Origin: Sphingobacteriaceae bacterium | GTDB lineage: Bacteria; Bacteroidota; Bacteroidia; B-17B0; Aurantibacillaceae | Assembly (NCBI GenBank): GCA_002319075.1 | Contig: NVQB01000001.1 | Span: 930,001-994,000 of the forward strand | Reading direction: 5' to 3' | Length of the DNA: 64,000 nt | Shown here: positions 17,264 through 25,609 of the stretch, in pieces | Numbering within the stretch: the first letter of the stretch is position 1 | Layout: every line of letters starts with the position of its first letter | Notes under the pieces: model-generated | What the model saw: only the letters and a program-made list of their open reading frames with translations | Told to the model about the DNA's origin: nothing | Database searches by the model: none | Program-made: the position numbers and the translations under genes

Positions 17264-18271
17264 ATGATCACTACAGATATCGCCATTGTTGGCGCCGGAC
17301 CCGTTGCACTTTTCGCTGTTTTTGAAGCAGGCCTTTTGAAAATGCGTTGCCACCTCATCGATTACCTTCCTCAGATTGGAGGACAGCTTTCTGAGATTTA
17401 TCCGAAAAAACCTATTTATGATATCCCCGGATTTCCAAGTGTGCTTGCGCAAGAACTTATTGATAATCTCGCAAAACAAGCTGAACCTTTTCACCCAGGC
17501 TATACTTTAGGAGAGCGCATTGAAACTTTAGAAAAACAGGAAACTGATTTTCTACTTACTACAAACATGGGAACCCAGATAAACGCAAAGGTTGTAGTTA
17601 TCGCTGCAGGACTGGGATGCTTTGAGCCTCGCAAACCAGAAGTAGAAGGACTCGCCAGATTCGAAAATGGAAAAGGTGTTAACTACATGATTCTTGATCC
17701 GGAAAAATACAGGGATCAGAAAATGGTAATTGCCGGCGCGGGAGACAGCGCACTCGACTGGACAATTTACTTAAGTGAAATTTGTTCAGAGCTCACACTT
17801 GTTCACAGAAGCGAATCTTTTAGAGGCGCTCCCGACAGTGTGTCTAAAGTACTTAAGCTTGCCGAAGAAGGAAAAATAAACCTCCATTTAAATTCCAATT
17901 TAAATTATGTGAATGGAAATGGAAAACTAAAAAGCGTTGCCCTTACCAATAGCAAAACCAATGAACAAACGGTAATTGATACAGATCATTTAGTGCCGCT
18001 TTTTGGCTTAAGCCCCAAATTAGGGCCAATTGAAGCCTGGGGTTTAAATATCGATAAAAACGCCATTGAAGTAAACACAGATGATTACTCCACGAACATT
18101 CCGGGTATTTATGCTATTGGTGACATCAATACTTACAAAAACAAACTAAAACTAATTCTCTGCGGATTTCATGAAGCTTCTCTCATGGCTCACAGCGCTT
18201 ACAAATACATAAATCCCGGTGTAAAATACACCATGAAATACACAACCGTTAATGGCGTTAATGCATTCTAA
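17264..18271 (+). CDS. Ferredoxin/flavodoxin-NADP+ reductase, thioredoxin-reductase type
   Basis: A 335-residue FAD- and NADPH-binding enzyme of the type II FNR group. FAD motif IVGAGPVALFAVFEAGLL (residues 7-24), followed by GGQLSEIYPKKPIYDIPGFP, which lacks the CxxC redox disulfide of thioredoxin reductases. The NADP motif is IAGAGDSALDWT near 153, and GIYAIGDINTY near 285 is the second FAD contact. The gene starts three bases after the fusion gene and overlaps no other. It probably feeds electrons from NADPH through ferredoxin to the sulfite reductase, replacing CysJ. Confidence 0.88.
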   Translation: MITTDIAIVGAGPVALFAVFEAGLLKMRCHLIDYLPQIGGQLSEIYPKKPIYDIPGFPSVLAQELIDNLAKQAEPFHPGYTLGERIETLEKQETDFLLTTNMGTQINAKVVVIAAGLGCFEPRKPEVEGLARFENGKGVNYMILDPEKYRDQKMVIAGAGDSALDWTIYLSEICSELTLVHRSESFRGAPDSVSKVLKLAEEGKINLHLNSNLNYVNGNGKLKSVALTNSKTNEQTVIDTDHLVPLFGLSPKLGPIEAWGLNIDKNAIEVNTDDYSTNIPGIYAIGDINTYKNKLKLILCGFHEASLMAHSAYKYINPGVKYTMKYTTVNGVNAF

Positions 18272-18278
18272 AACTACT

Positions 18279-18983
18279 ATGCTGAAAGAACTAAATAATC
18301 TTATTGAACTCACGCAAGGGGCGTCGCCAGAGCAAGCCTTAAAACTGCTCTGCGAGAGATTCCCAGACCAGGTCGTTTTTTCCACGAGTCTCGGTTACGA
18401 AGACCAGGTAATAAGTCATTTTATTTTTTCAAATAATTTGCCTGTTAAAGTGTTTACTTTAGATACCGGTCGCTTGTTTCCTGAAACCTATTCTGTTTTA
18501 CAAAGCACCTTAGAACGCTACAAACAAACCATTCACACGTATTACCCTCAAACAGAAAGTGTCGAAAAATTAGTGACAGGAAAAGGTCCTTCCAGCTTTT
18601 ATGAATCGGTAGAGAACAGAAAAGAATGCTGTTTTATTAGAAAAGTGCAACCGCTGAAGCGAGCTTTAGAAGGGCATAAAATATGGGTCACCGGCATCCG
18701 CGCCGAACAATCGGGCAACCGCAAAGGTATGCCCGCTCTTGAATGGGACGAATCCAACAACATCATTAAATTTCATCCTATCATTGACTGGACTTTTGAA
18801 GAAACAAAAGACTACGTTAAAAAATTTAATATTCCTTACAATAGTTTGCATGATAAAGGGTTTGTAAGTATTGGCTGCGGCCCTTGCACACGGGCAGTAA
18901 AAGAAGGAGAAGACTTTCGTGCCGGACGTTGGTGGTGGGAACAAAATGACAAAAAAGAATGTGGGCTTCATGAACACAAATAG
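18279..18983 (+). CDS. cysH: Adenylyl-sulfate (APS) reductase, CysH family
   Basis: A 234-residue reductase. The ATG at 18279 is preferred because it lies 7 bases after the preceding stop; ATGs at 18252 and 18261 lie inside the previous gene. The adenylyl-sulfate pocket is seen in FSTSLGYEDQVISHF and VFTLDTGRLFPETY. The cysteines needed for a 4Fe-4S cluster are present as ECC (in RKECCFIRK) and CGPC (in IGCGPCTRA), which marks APS rather than PAPS as substrate. The catalytic Cys is in the C-terminal ECGLH. This agrees with the absence of an APS kinase (CysC) in the operon. Confidence 0.92.
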   Translation: MLKELNNLIELTQGASPEQALKLLCERFPDQVVFSTSLGYEDQVISHFIFSNNLPVKVFTLDTGRLFPETYSVLQSTLERYKQTIHTYYPQTESVEKLVTGKGPSSFYESVENRKECCFIRKVQPLKRALEGHKIWVTGIRAEQSGNRKGMPALEWDESNNIIKFHPIIDWTFEETKDYVKKFNIPYNSLHDKGFVSIGCGPCTRAVKEGEDFRAGRWWWEQNDKKECGLHEHK

Positions 18984-19004
18984 AAACTAAAAGAGAAAAG
19001 AGAA

Positions 19005-19913
19005 ATGACAAAACAAAAAGATTATTTAGATGAGCTGGAAGCAGAAGCCATTTATATTTTGAGAGAAGTGGCCGGACAATTCGATAAACCTGCGCTCTTA
19101 TTCAGTGGCGGAAAAGACAGTATTTGTTTAGTGCATCTGGCCTTAAAGGCCTTTCGTCCTGGTAGATTTCCCTTTCCCCTGGTACACGTGGATACAGGGC
19201 ATAATTTCCCGGAGGCCATTGCTTACCGGGATAAGCTTGCAAAAGAACTTGGAGAAAAACTCATTGTCAGAAAAGTAGAAGATACGATCAAACAAAAAAA
19301 ACTGCAGGACGGTAAAGGAAAATTTCCCAGCCGGAACGGATTACAAACTTATACTTTGCTGGACGTAATTGAAGAATTTGAATTTGACGCCTGCATTGGC
19401 GGGGCTCGCCGCGACGAAGAAAAAGCCCGGGCCAAAGAAAGGATCTTTTCTATACGAGATGAATTCGGGCAATGGGATCCGAAAATGCAAAGACCCGAAC
19501 TTTGGAATATCTACAACGGAAAAATAAACAAAGGAGAAAACGTTCGCGTATTTCCGATAAGCAACTGGACGGAACTCGATGTTTGGAATTACATCAAACG
19601 CGAAAACATTCAATTGCCTTCCATTTATTTTACCCATCAACGTGAGTGTGTATTAACCGAAAACGGCCAACTTATGAACGTTAATGAATTTATAAAGTTG
19701 GATGAAAACGATGTAATAGTTACAAGAAATGTACGCTATAGAACCGTTGGTGATATGACTTGCACAGCTGCCGTGGAAAGTGAAGCTACTAAAGTGGACG
19801 ACATCATTCTTGAATTAAAAGATGCCAGGGTCAGTGAGCGAGGCGCAACGCGAATGGACGATAAAGTAAGTGAAGCGGCAATGGAAGACCGTAAAAAAGG
19901 CGGGTATTTTTAA
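19005..19913 (+). CDS. cysD: Sulfate adenylyltransferase subunit 2
   Basis: A 302-residue ATP sulfurylase catalytic subunit of the PP-loop ATPase family. LLFSGGKDSICLVHL near residues 31-45 is the pyrophosphate-binding PP-loop; GGARRDEEKARAKERIFS near 128 and the closing RGATRMDDK...MEDRKKGGYF are characteristic of CysD. It makes adenylyl sulfate from sulfate and ATP, driven by GTP hydrolysis in CysN, whose gene follows after 21 bases. Confidence 0.95.
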   Translation: MTKQKDYLDELEAEAIYILREVAGQFDKPALLFSGGKDSICLVHLALKAFRPGRFPFPLVHVDTGHNFPEAIAYRDKLAKELGEKLIVRKVEDTIKQKKLQDGKGKFPSRNGLQTYTLLDVIEEFEFDACIGGARRDEEKARAKERIFSIRDEFGQWDPKMQRPELWNIYNGKINKGENVRVFPISNWTELDVWNYIKRENIQLPSIYFTHQRECVLTENGQLMNVNEFIKLDENDVIVTRNVRYRTVGDMTCTAAVESEATKVDDIILELKDARVSERGATRMDDKVSEAAMEDRKKGGYF

Positions 19914-19934
19914 AACAATTTAGAAAAAGAAATT

Positions 19935-21179
19935 ATGGAACTATTAAGATTTTTTACGGCAGGAAATGTCGACGATGGAAAAAGTACACTTATAGGAAGA
20001 CTGCTCTACGACAGCGATTCCGTATCCACCGACATTCTTGAAACGTTAACCAAACAAAGTAAAATAACAGGGCCACATGCCGACATAGATTTGGCTTTGT
20101 TAACGGATGGTTTACGCGCAGAACGTGAACAGGGCATCACCATTGATGTTGCCTATAAATATTTCACTACCGGCAAACGTAAATTCATAATCGCCGATAC
20201 ACCCGGACATGTGCAATACACCAGAAACATGTTTACCGGAGCCTCCAATGCGAACCTGGCAATTATACTTGTTGACGCACGTCATGGCATTACCGACCAA
20301 ACAAAACGCCATTCTATACTTTCAGCGATACTTGGAGTTCCTCATGTTTTGGTCTGCATTAATAAAATGGATCTTGTTAATTATTCAGAGGCTACCTTTA
20401 AACAAATAGAATCAGAGTACATACTCTTCGCGAAAAATCTTGGATTAAAAACAGTTTCTTTTATTCCAGCCAGTGCTTTGGCAGGAGATAACGTGGTAAA
20501 AAAATCAAAAGAGATGCCCTGGTACAAAGGCCCTGCCCTACTCGACTTTTTAGAGACCGTAGAAATCACAGAAGTAGAAAGATCTTCAGCAGCGCGTTTC
20601 CAGGTGCAATATGTTATTCGTCCCCAAACAGAAACACTGCACGATTACAGGGGCTTCGCGGGGAGGGTTTCCGGCGGCTCCTACCAAAAAGGTCAGCGCG
20701 TAAAAGTTTTACCATCAGGGATAGAAACAGAAATTGAAAAAATAGAAATTCATCAGCAGGAAGTAGACGCTGCTGAAACAAATAGTTCGGTGGTAGTACA
20801 TCTTAAAGATGATGTGGATGTAAGCAGAGGTAACTCCATCGTTTCGCTTGACAAACTGCCACAAACAGCCAAAGAGTTCACTGCCACCGTTTGTTGGATG
20901 GATCACAGCGCTTTTATTCCCGGTCAGAAATTTTTATTGCAACAAAATAGTTTTCGCAGCAAGGCGATTATTAAAGAAGTAATAAGCAAAATAGATATTC
21001 ATTCTTTTAACGAATACACAGGCGACCTTTCGTTAAAACTGAATGACATTGGAAAAATCCTTATTAAAACTGCCGAACCAGTAAGTTTTGATTCTTATGT
21101 TGAAAACAGGAACACCGGATCTTTTATTTTAATAAATGAAGCGACAAATAACACCGTTGCTGCGGGAACAATTAACTAA
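19935..21179 (+). CDS. cysN: Sulfate adenylyltransferase subunit 1 (GTPase)
   Basis: A 414-residue translational-type GTPase. Motifs: G1 GNVDDGKST (residues 10-18), the switch I region REQGITIDVAYKYF, G3 DTPGH and G4 NKMD. EF-Tu-like beta-barrel domains II and III follow. There is no fused CysC kinase domain, unlike many NodQ-type proteins, again pointing to direct APS reduction. It is the last gene of the operon; the next gene is on the other strand and its stop codon lies only a few bases away. Confidence 0.94.
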   Translation: MELLRFFTAGNVDDGKSTLIGRLLYDSDSVSTDILETLTKQSKITGPHADIDLALLTDGLRAEREQGITIDVAYKYFTTGKRKFIIADTPGHVQYTRNMFTGASNANLAIILVDARHGITDQTKRHSILSAILGVPHVLVCINKMDLVNYSEATFKQIESEYILFAKNLGLKTVSFIPASALAGDNVVKKSKEMPWYKGPALLDFLETVEITEVERSSAARFQVQYVIRPQTETLHDYRGFAGRVSGGSYQKGQRVKVLPSGIETEIEKIEIHQQEVDAAETNSSVVVHLKDDVDVSRGNSIVSLDKLPQTAKEFTATVCWMDHSAFIPGQKFLLQQNSFRSKAIIKEVISKIDIHSFNEYTGDLSLKLNDIGKILIKTAEPVSFDSYVENRNTGSFILINEATNNTVAAGTIN

Positions 21180-21183
21180 ACCC

Positions 21184-21552
21184 TTATTTTAAAAAAATTG
21201 CCAGCTGAATCTTTAAAGTAGTTTCAGATACTGGTTTAGAAAGAAAAGCCATAGGAAAAGTTGTTTTTGCTTTATTTAAAGTTGCATGATCCGAATGCCC
21301 GCTGAGATAAATAACAGGGATCGGTTTTGTTTTTTGAATTTCAGAAATGATATCGATTCCGTTTAAGCCATTGCCTAAAAAAACATCCATTAAAACAAGA
21401 TCGTAATTTTTCGCTTTAAGAGACGCTATCCCCTCTTCAATACTTTCGGCAATCTCCACATTTTTATAACCAAGATGCTCCAGCAATTCACAAACGCTTG
21501 TGGAAATTATAAGCTCATCTTCTATTATTAAAATCTTTTCCAGTCCCGTCAT
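21184..21552 (-). CDS. Single-domain response regulator
   Basis: A 122-residue receiver domain without output domain. The acidic pair is in IIEDE near residue 10, the phospho-acceptor Asp in VLMDVFLG near 56, Ser in YLSGHSD near 84, and Lys in FLSKPVS near 107. It converges on cysN with no room between. Its kinase is not adjacent. Confidence 0.85.
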   Translation of the reverse strand: MTGLEKILIIEDELIISTSVCELLEHLGYKNVEIAESIEEGIASLKAKNYDLVLMDVFLGNGLNGIDIISEIQKTKPIPVIYLSGHSDHATLNKAKTTFPMAFLSKPVSETTLKIQLAIFLK

Positions 21553-21627
21553 TAGCTATATGTAAGTTAAGTCTAAATTATGGTAAAGCAACTCAACAAA
21601 AAATTCTAAATAGAAGGATTTTTACAA

Positions 21628-22521
21628 TTAGTGGGATTCAGGTAACACGGATCCTGAAAGCTCCAGGTTATTTCCGTAAACAATTGTGGTTAATTCCGGA
21701 ACACTTTCAATAATGCCAAACTCTTTCAGACGCCACAGAATAAGCCTGAGCTCTGCTTCCGGTATGTCGGGATGGTAAGCATACTCCAGCTCTTTAAACC
21801 ACTGTTCAGCGTCTTCTTTTTTAATTCCATACCGCTCAACAATAAGATCTGGAGCCTTCGGATTATTTTTCAGATCGCTGCAACTTTTATTTATAACATC
21901 AAGAATAACATTCAAAGCATTTTCGTTTTCCAGGATAAACTTGTCGCTTGCGGCAATTACAAAACATGGCCAGGGTGTATTGCATTCTCCTATCATACGA
22001 AACTCTCCATTATCAACGAAGGGCTTTGTCATAAATTTTTCCCACATAAAGATTTGTGCGGAGTCTTCCGCCAGGGCCTTACGAGCGCCATCTATAGTGT
22101 CAACTATAACAAAATCTTCCTTTCCGATTTTTAAAGCGTGATTACTGGCATTTACGAAAGCCATTAAATGAGAGCCGGAACCAAAACGACTGATTGCGTA
22201 TTTTTTTCCTTCAATCTCTTTTATCGATTTAATAGTGCTTTTTGCATTTACAAAAATACCCCATCGCAAAGGTGAGTTAACATAAAACTGAATGATCTTG
22301 CTTGGATTTCCTGCTACAATATCCTTTATAATTCCTTCGGTTAGCGCTATAGCAATATCAAACTCATCGTTCTTCAAAGCTTTGCACATTGTTCCTGTAC
22401 CCCCCGGAACGTCCACCCATTGAATAGCGATATTATTTCTCGAAAAAGCACCTTCCTCTATGGCCAGATGCCATGCAAGATTAAAATGTTCAGGAACACC
22501 ACCAACACGTACATTTATCAT
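21628..22521 (-). CDS. Cytosolic solute-binding-protein-like (NMT1/SsuA fold) protein
   Basis: A 297-residue protein with the type II periplasmic-binding-protein fold: VRVGGVPEHFNLAWHLAIEEGAF at the start, DVPGGTGTMCKALKNDEFDIAIALTEG near 37-63 and RFGSGSHLMAFVNA near 110. The sequence is like the NMT1/SsuA/ThiY group that binds sulfonates, nitrate or pyrimidine precursors. It lacks a signal peptide and has no permease or ATPase gene nearby, so it is probably a cytosolic binding protein or enzyme rather than a transporter component. Ligand unknown. Confidence 0.72.
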   Translation of the reverse strand: MINVRVGGVPEHFNLAWHLAIEEGAFSRNNIAIQWVDVPGGTGTMCKALKNDEFDIAIALTEGIIKDIVAGNPSKIIQFYVNSPLRWGIFVNAKSTIKSIKEIEGKKYAISRFGSGSHLMAFVNASNHALKIGKEDFVIVDTIDGARKALAEDSAQIFMWEKFMTKPFVDNGEFRMIGECNTPWPCFVIAASDKFILENENALNVILDVINKSCSDLKNNPKAPDLIVERYGIKKEDAEQWFKELEYAYHPDIPEAELRLILWRLKEFGIIESVPELTTIVYGNNLELSGSVLPESH

Positions 22522-22644
22522 ATCGTAAAAGTATCGTTTCTCTGATATTTTGCAGACTCTAAGTCTAGCACAGCTTTATTCTTAACACTTTTTAAATCTG
22601 TTTTGATCTTCAAATGCCCTGACGAATTAAATTCTTTGACAAAA

Positions 22645-22677
22645 TAAAAAAGCCAGAGTAAAACTCTGACTTTTTAA
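22645..22677 (-). terminator. Intrinsic terminator of the TonB-like gene
   Basis: GTCAGAG / CTCTGGC stem with a 5-base loop read on the minus strand, followed by a T-run (A's at 22642-22651 on the plus strand). It lies 20 bases after the stop codon at 22698. T's on the other side could make it work in both directions. Confidence 0.75.
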
Positions 22678-22697
22678 AGGAATAATTACTTTTATGT

Positions 22698-23885
22698 TTA
22701 ATCTGCAAAAATTTCTGAATCACTCACACACTGGCATTTAGGTGTCGGTTTCGGATTCATGATCATATCCATAGGTTTCATGGTTTTAGTTTCTTTGTCA
22801 AACTTTAAGTTAAAGCGCACTTCTGATTTCACCGCTACACCACTTTTTACCGCAGCATTCCATGGGTTCATTCCTTTTAAAACTTCCTGTACTTTTAAAT
22901 TAAACGCCTCTTCCTGACCAGTAACTATTACTTTTTTTATGGTGCCATCAAAGTTAATCTGAAGTCTAACGTTGGCTATCCAATTCTTAGCTTTTTTTCT
23001 TTCTTTTTTAGTTAAAGGAAAATTTGTTTTAAAGAACTCATGAAGATCTTCATCTCCAAAACCATAACAGGCAGGTCTGCATGCTTTTGGATCTTTAGCC
23101 CGGCGTGGTTTTGTAGATGCCACTTTTTTCTTAGGAGCAGGTTTCACAACTTCTTCTTCAACAGGTGCTTCTTCTACCGGAGCTTTGGTAGCTACTGGCT
23201 CTTCAACAGTTTTTGCAGGTGGAGGTGTAGCAACAGGTGCCGTTTTTTCTACCGGAGGCGGAACTTCTTTTGTTTTTACTGCTGTTCTATCAGGAGGAGC
23301 AACCTCTTTTTCAGCTACAGGTTTCGCTTCTTCTACTTTGGCAGTTTTGGCGGGAGCAGCCGGGGCCGGCGTTACCGCTACATTTGTTTTTGCAGCAGGA
23401 GGAGCTTCAACAGGCTTTGCAGCCTCCGCCACTTTTGGAACTTCACCGTTCACATAAACATAAAAGCCCTGACTTTGTTTAAACGCTTCTGCATCACCTC
23501 CAACTTTACACTGACACACATTTTTATAAGTAGTGCTAAACTGAAATAATTCAGGGTAAGTCATTAAGAGATTTTCCCAGCGCTCACGATTAGCTTCTTC
23601 TCTCTCGGCAAGATCTGAAGATTCCGTTTCAGAAAACACAAGTACGATCTCCGTTACCTCAGCGGTAAGTATAGCGTCTGCCTGAGGTGTTTTGTTAAGA
23701 CCTGAATTACCGCGTTTTGATTTTACAATGACGTAATTTTTTCCTGCCGGCTTATAAATAGTCTTCACCGAATCGGGTTCAAATTCCATTTCATCAAAAG
23801 ATGGCGCCTGTGAAGCCATTGGAAAAGAGATTGCTAAAAGAACTAAAGCCAGAATGGATTTAATAAATGGTATAATTTTTTTCAT
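22698..23885 (-). CDS. Exported protein with Pro/Ala/Lys/Glu-rich linker and TonB-C-like end
   Basis: A 395-residue protein. Residues 1-26 are a signal peptide (cleavage near PMASQ). About 26-150 are a globular part with several cysteines (CQCKVGG). About 155-258 are a low-complexity linker of alternating P, A, K, E and V, as in periplasm-spanning proteins. The C-terminal part (VRLQINFDGTIKKVIVTGQE ... GMNPWNAAVKSGVAVKSEV) resembles the energy-transducer TonB C-terminal domain or related domain of unknown role. No ExbB/ExbD partner is present and the N-terminus looks cleavable, so a true TonB role is doubtful. Confidence 0.65.
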   Translation of the reverse strand: MKKIIPFIKSILALVLLAISFPMASQAPSFDEMEFEPDSVKTIYKPAGKNYVIVKSKRGNSGLNKTPQADAILTAEVTEIVLVFSETESSDLAEREEANRERWENLLMTYPELFQFSTTYKNVCQCKVGGDAEAFKQSQGFYVYVNGEVPKVAEAAKPVEAPPAAKTNVAVTPAPAAPAKTAKVEEAKPVAEKEVAPPDRTAVKTKEVPPPVEKTAPVATPPPAKTVEEPVATKAPVEEAPVEEEVVKPAPKKKVASTKPRRAKDPKACRPACYGFGDEDLHEFFKTNFPLTKKERKKAKNWIANVRLQINFDGTIKKVIVTGQEEAFNLKVQEVLKGMNPWNAAVKSGVAVKSEVRFNLKFDKETKTMKPMDMIMNPKPTPKCQCVSDSEIFAD

Positions 23886-24144
23886 ACGGTTTGTTGTTGT
23901 ATTGGAGACTTGGTTTGTGTCTGATGTATTTAACAGCGTAATATTAAAAAAATATTCCTGAAAAACTAAGTCTTACTAAATTAAATTAGAACAAGCTGAG
24001 CCTCATTCTTTTTATAACTGCATTTAAATTGTCAAAATGAGCATCTTTTAATTTCTGATCCGGAAAGATTGTCTCCTTTGATTTGTATCAATGTTAAATA
24101 CCTGACAAAAATCAGTATGGACGTTTATTTGATAGTAGCTTAGT

Positions 24145-25071
24145 ATGATAGATGATTTTTCAAAAACGGTGATCGAAGCTATTGACAAGGTCAAAACTTC
24201 GGTTGTAAAAATAGAATGTTATGCTCTTCAAAACAACCTTGAAACCATAACCGGCACTGGTTCCGGCTTTCTCTTCTCTTCAGATGGCTATTTGTTTACC
24301 AACAGTCATGTGATACATCATGCAAAAACAATTAAGGTGGTAATGTTTGATGGAACCCGGCATAATGCAACACTTATTGGTGAAGACCCCATGAACGACC
24401 TGGCTATTCTTAAAATTTCGGCAGCTGATTTTACCCCGGCAAAATTGGGAGAGCCCTCAGGTTTAAAAATCGGGCAGCTGGTTATAGCCATTGGAAACCC
24501 TTTGGGATTTCAGCACACGGTAACTTCCGGCATTATAAGCGCCTTGGGAAGAACAATGACAACCCAGGCTGGGAACACCATGGACAGCATGATTCAAACA
24601 GATGCTGCTTTAAATCCGGGAAATTCTGGCGGCCCTCTTGTTAACGGAGCAGGGGAAGTGATTGGCGTTAATACTGCCATGATTAACGGGGCGCAAAATA
24701 TATGCTTTGCCATAAGCATAGATACGGCAAAGGAAATCGCCTATCAGCTGATTCGCTATGGAAAAGTAAAACGTGCTTTTCTCGGAATAGCGATGCAGCA
24801 AGTTGATCTGGTTCCCAAACTGAGAGCCGTAAATGAACTAAAAAATAAAAGCGCCTTGTTTATCACTCAGGTTACAAAGAATAGTCCTGCCGCCAGGGCT
24901 GGTATTATTGACGGAGACATTCTCTATTCCTTTAACGACAAGCTTATTGAAACCTCAGACGACCTCTTTAAAGAACTAACGGAAGATAAGATCGGGTCTT
25001 TTCAGTTTGTAAACGTAATTCGCAATACATCAAAACTGGAATTTAAAGTCACACCTGCCGAGAAAAATTAA
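24145..25071 (+). CDS. HtrA/DegP-like serine protease with PDZ domain, no signal peptide
   Basis: A 308-residue S1C-family protease. The catalytic triad is His55 (TNSHVIH), Asp85 (MNDLAIL) and Ser161 (GNSGGPL). A single PDZ domain covers about 205-305 (AFLGIAMQQVDLVPKLR ... SPAARAGIIDGDILYSFND). DegP/DegQ proteins are usually exported; this one starts MIDDFSKTVIEAIDKVK with no signal or membrane segment, so it should act in the cytosol unless the start is misjudged. A stand-alone receiver gene follows after 60 bases in the same direction. Confidence 0.85.
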   Translation: MIDDFSKTVIEAIDKVKTSVVKIECYALQNNLETITGTGSGFLFSSDGYLFTNSHVIHHAKTIKVVMFDGTRHNATLIGEDPMNDLAILKISAADFTPAKLGEPSGLKIGQLVIAIGNPLGFQHTVTSGIISALGRTMTTQAGNTMDSMIQTDAALNPGNSGGPLVNGAGEVIGVNTAMINGAQNICFAISIDTAKEIAYQLIRYGKVKRAFLGIAMQQVDLVPKLRAVNELKNKSALFITQVTKNSPAARAGIIDGDILYSFNDKLIETSDDLFKELTEDKIGSFQFVNVIRNTSKLEFKVTPAEKN

Positions 25072-25131
25072 GGTATTCATTTAATTATTCACTGGCACAG
25101 GTTTTGCGGACGTTGAGTATATCTCACACCG

Positions 25132-25527
25132 ATGAAAAAAATATTCTTTATTGACGACGACGCCGATGACCGCTTTATTTTTAAAGCTGCCTTAAATGAA
25201 ATTGATTTAACGTTTGACTATGCGGAAGCTCGCGATGGACAAGAAGCATTAGAAATGATTGCCGACCCTTCTTTTACGGTACCTGATATTATCTTTGTAG
25301 ATCTTAATATGCCGCGCGTTACAGGATTAGAATTTGTCATCCGTATGAAGAAAATCGCTGCTTACTCCTCTATTCCAACCTATATTTACACAACTTCAGG
25401 CTCAGCAAATGAACGGGTAAATTGTATTACCGCCGGGGCAACGGGTTATATCATTAAACATGCAAAAAGTGCTGACCTCGTTAAAGAACTCGACCATATC
25501 ATTTCGAAATTTAAGATCTCGGTTTAA
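25132..25527 (+). CDS. Single-domain response regulator (RcpA-like)
   Basis: A 131-residue receiver. FIDDDADDRFIFKAAL holds the acidic pocket (Asp7-10), FVDLNMPRVTG the phosphorylated Asp near 61, TTSGSANE the Thr/Ser, and IIKHAKSAD the Lys near 113. The long alpha1-beta2 segment is that of RcpA/Rcp1-type receivers that serve phytochrome-like or hybrid kinases. No output domain; no kinase adjacent. Confidence 0.85.
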   Translation: MKKIFFIDDDADDRFIFKAALNEIDLTFDYAEARDGQEALEMIADPSFTVPDIIFVDLNMPRVTGLEFVIRMKKIAAYSSIPTYIYTTSGSANERVNCITAGATGYIIKHAKSADLVKELDHIISKFKISV

Positions 25528-25549
25528 CCACTACTCTGAATAAGCTACT

Positions 25550-25591
25550 ATTTCCTGCTACCGCATCCCGTTTCAGGGGTAGTCGGGAAAT
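25550..25591 (+). other. Interrupted hairpin before the OmpA-type gene
   Basis: ATTTCC..CTACC (25550-25562) can pair with GGTAG..GGAAAT (25578-25591): 6 and 5 base pairs separated by a small internal loop, 15-base apical loop, no T-run. It lies 19 bases before the next start codon and could be part of its promoter region or 5' leader. A TATATTTA -7-like element overlaps its right edge (25594-25601). Confidence 0.3.
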
Positions 25592-25609
25592 TGCTATATT
25601 TATGGGAGT

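Noticed and set aside
18252-18278. Longer N-terminus for the APS reductase
   Set aside because: The upstream ATGs lie within the preceding gene; the ATG at 18279 fits family length and gene spacing.
23040-23549. Plus-strand frames across the Pro/Ala-rich gene, rich in Phe, Cys and Arg or in Ala, Gly and Thr
   Set aside because: They are a by-product of the low-complexity linker on the other strand.
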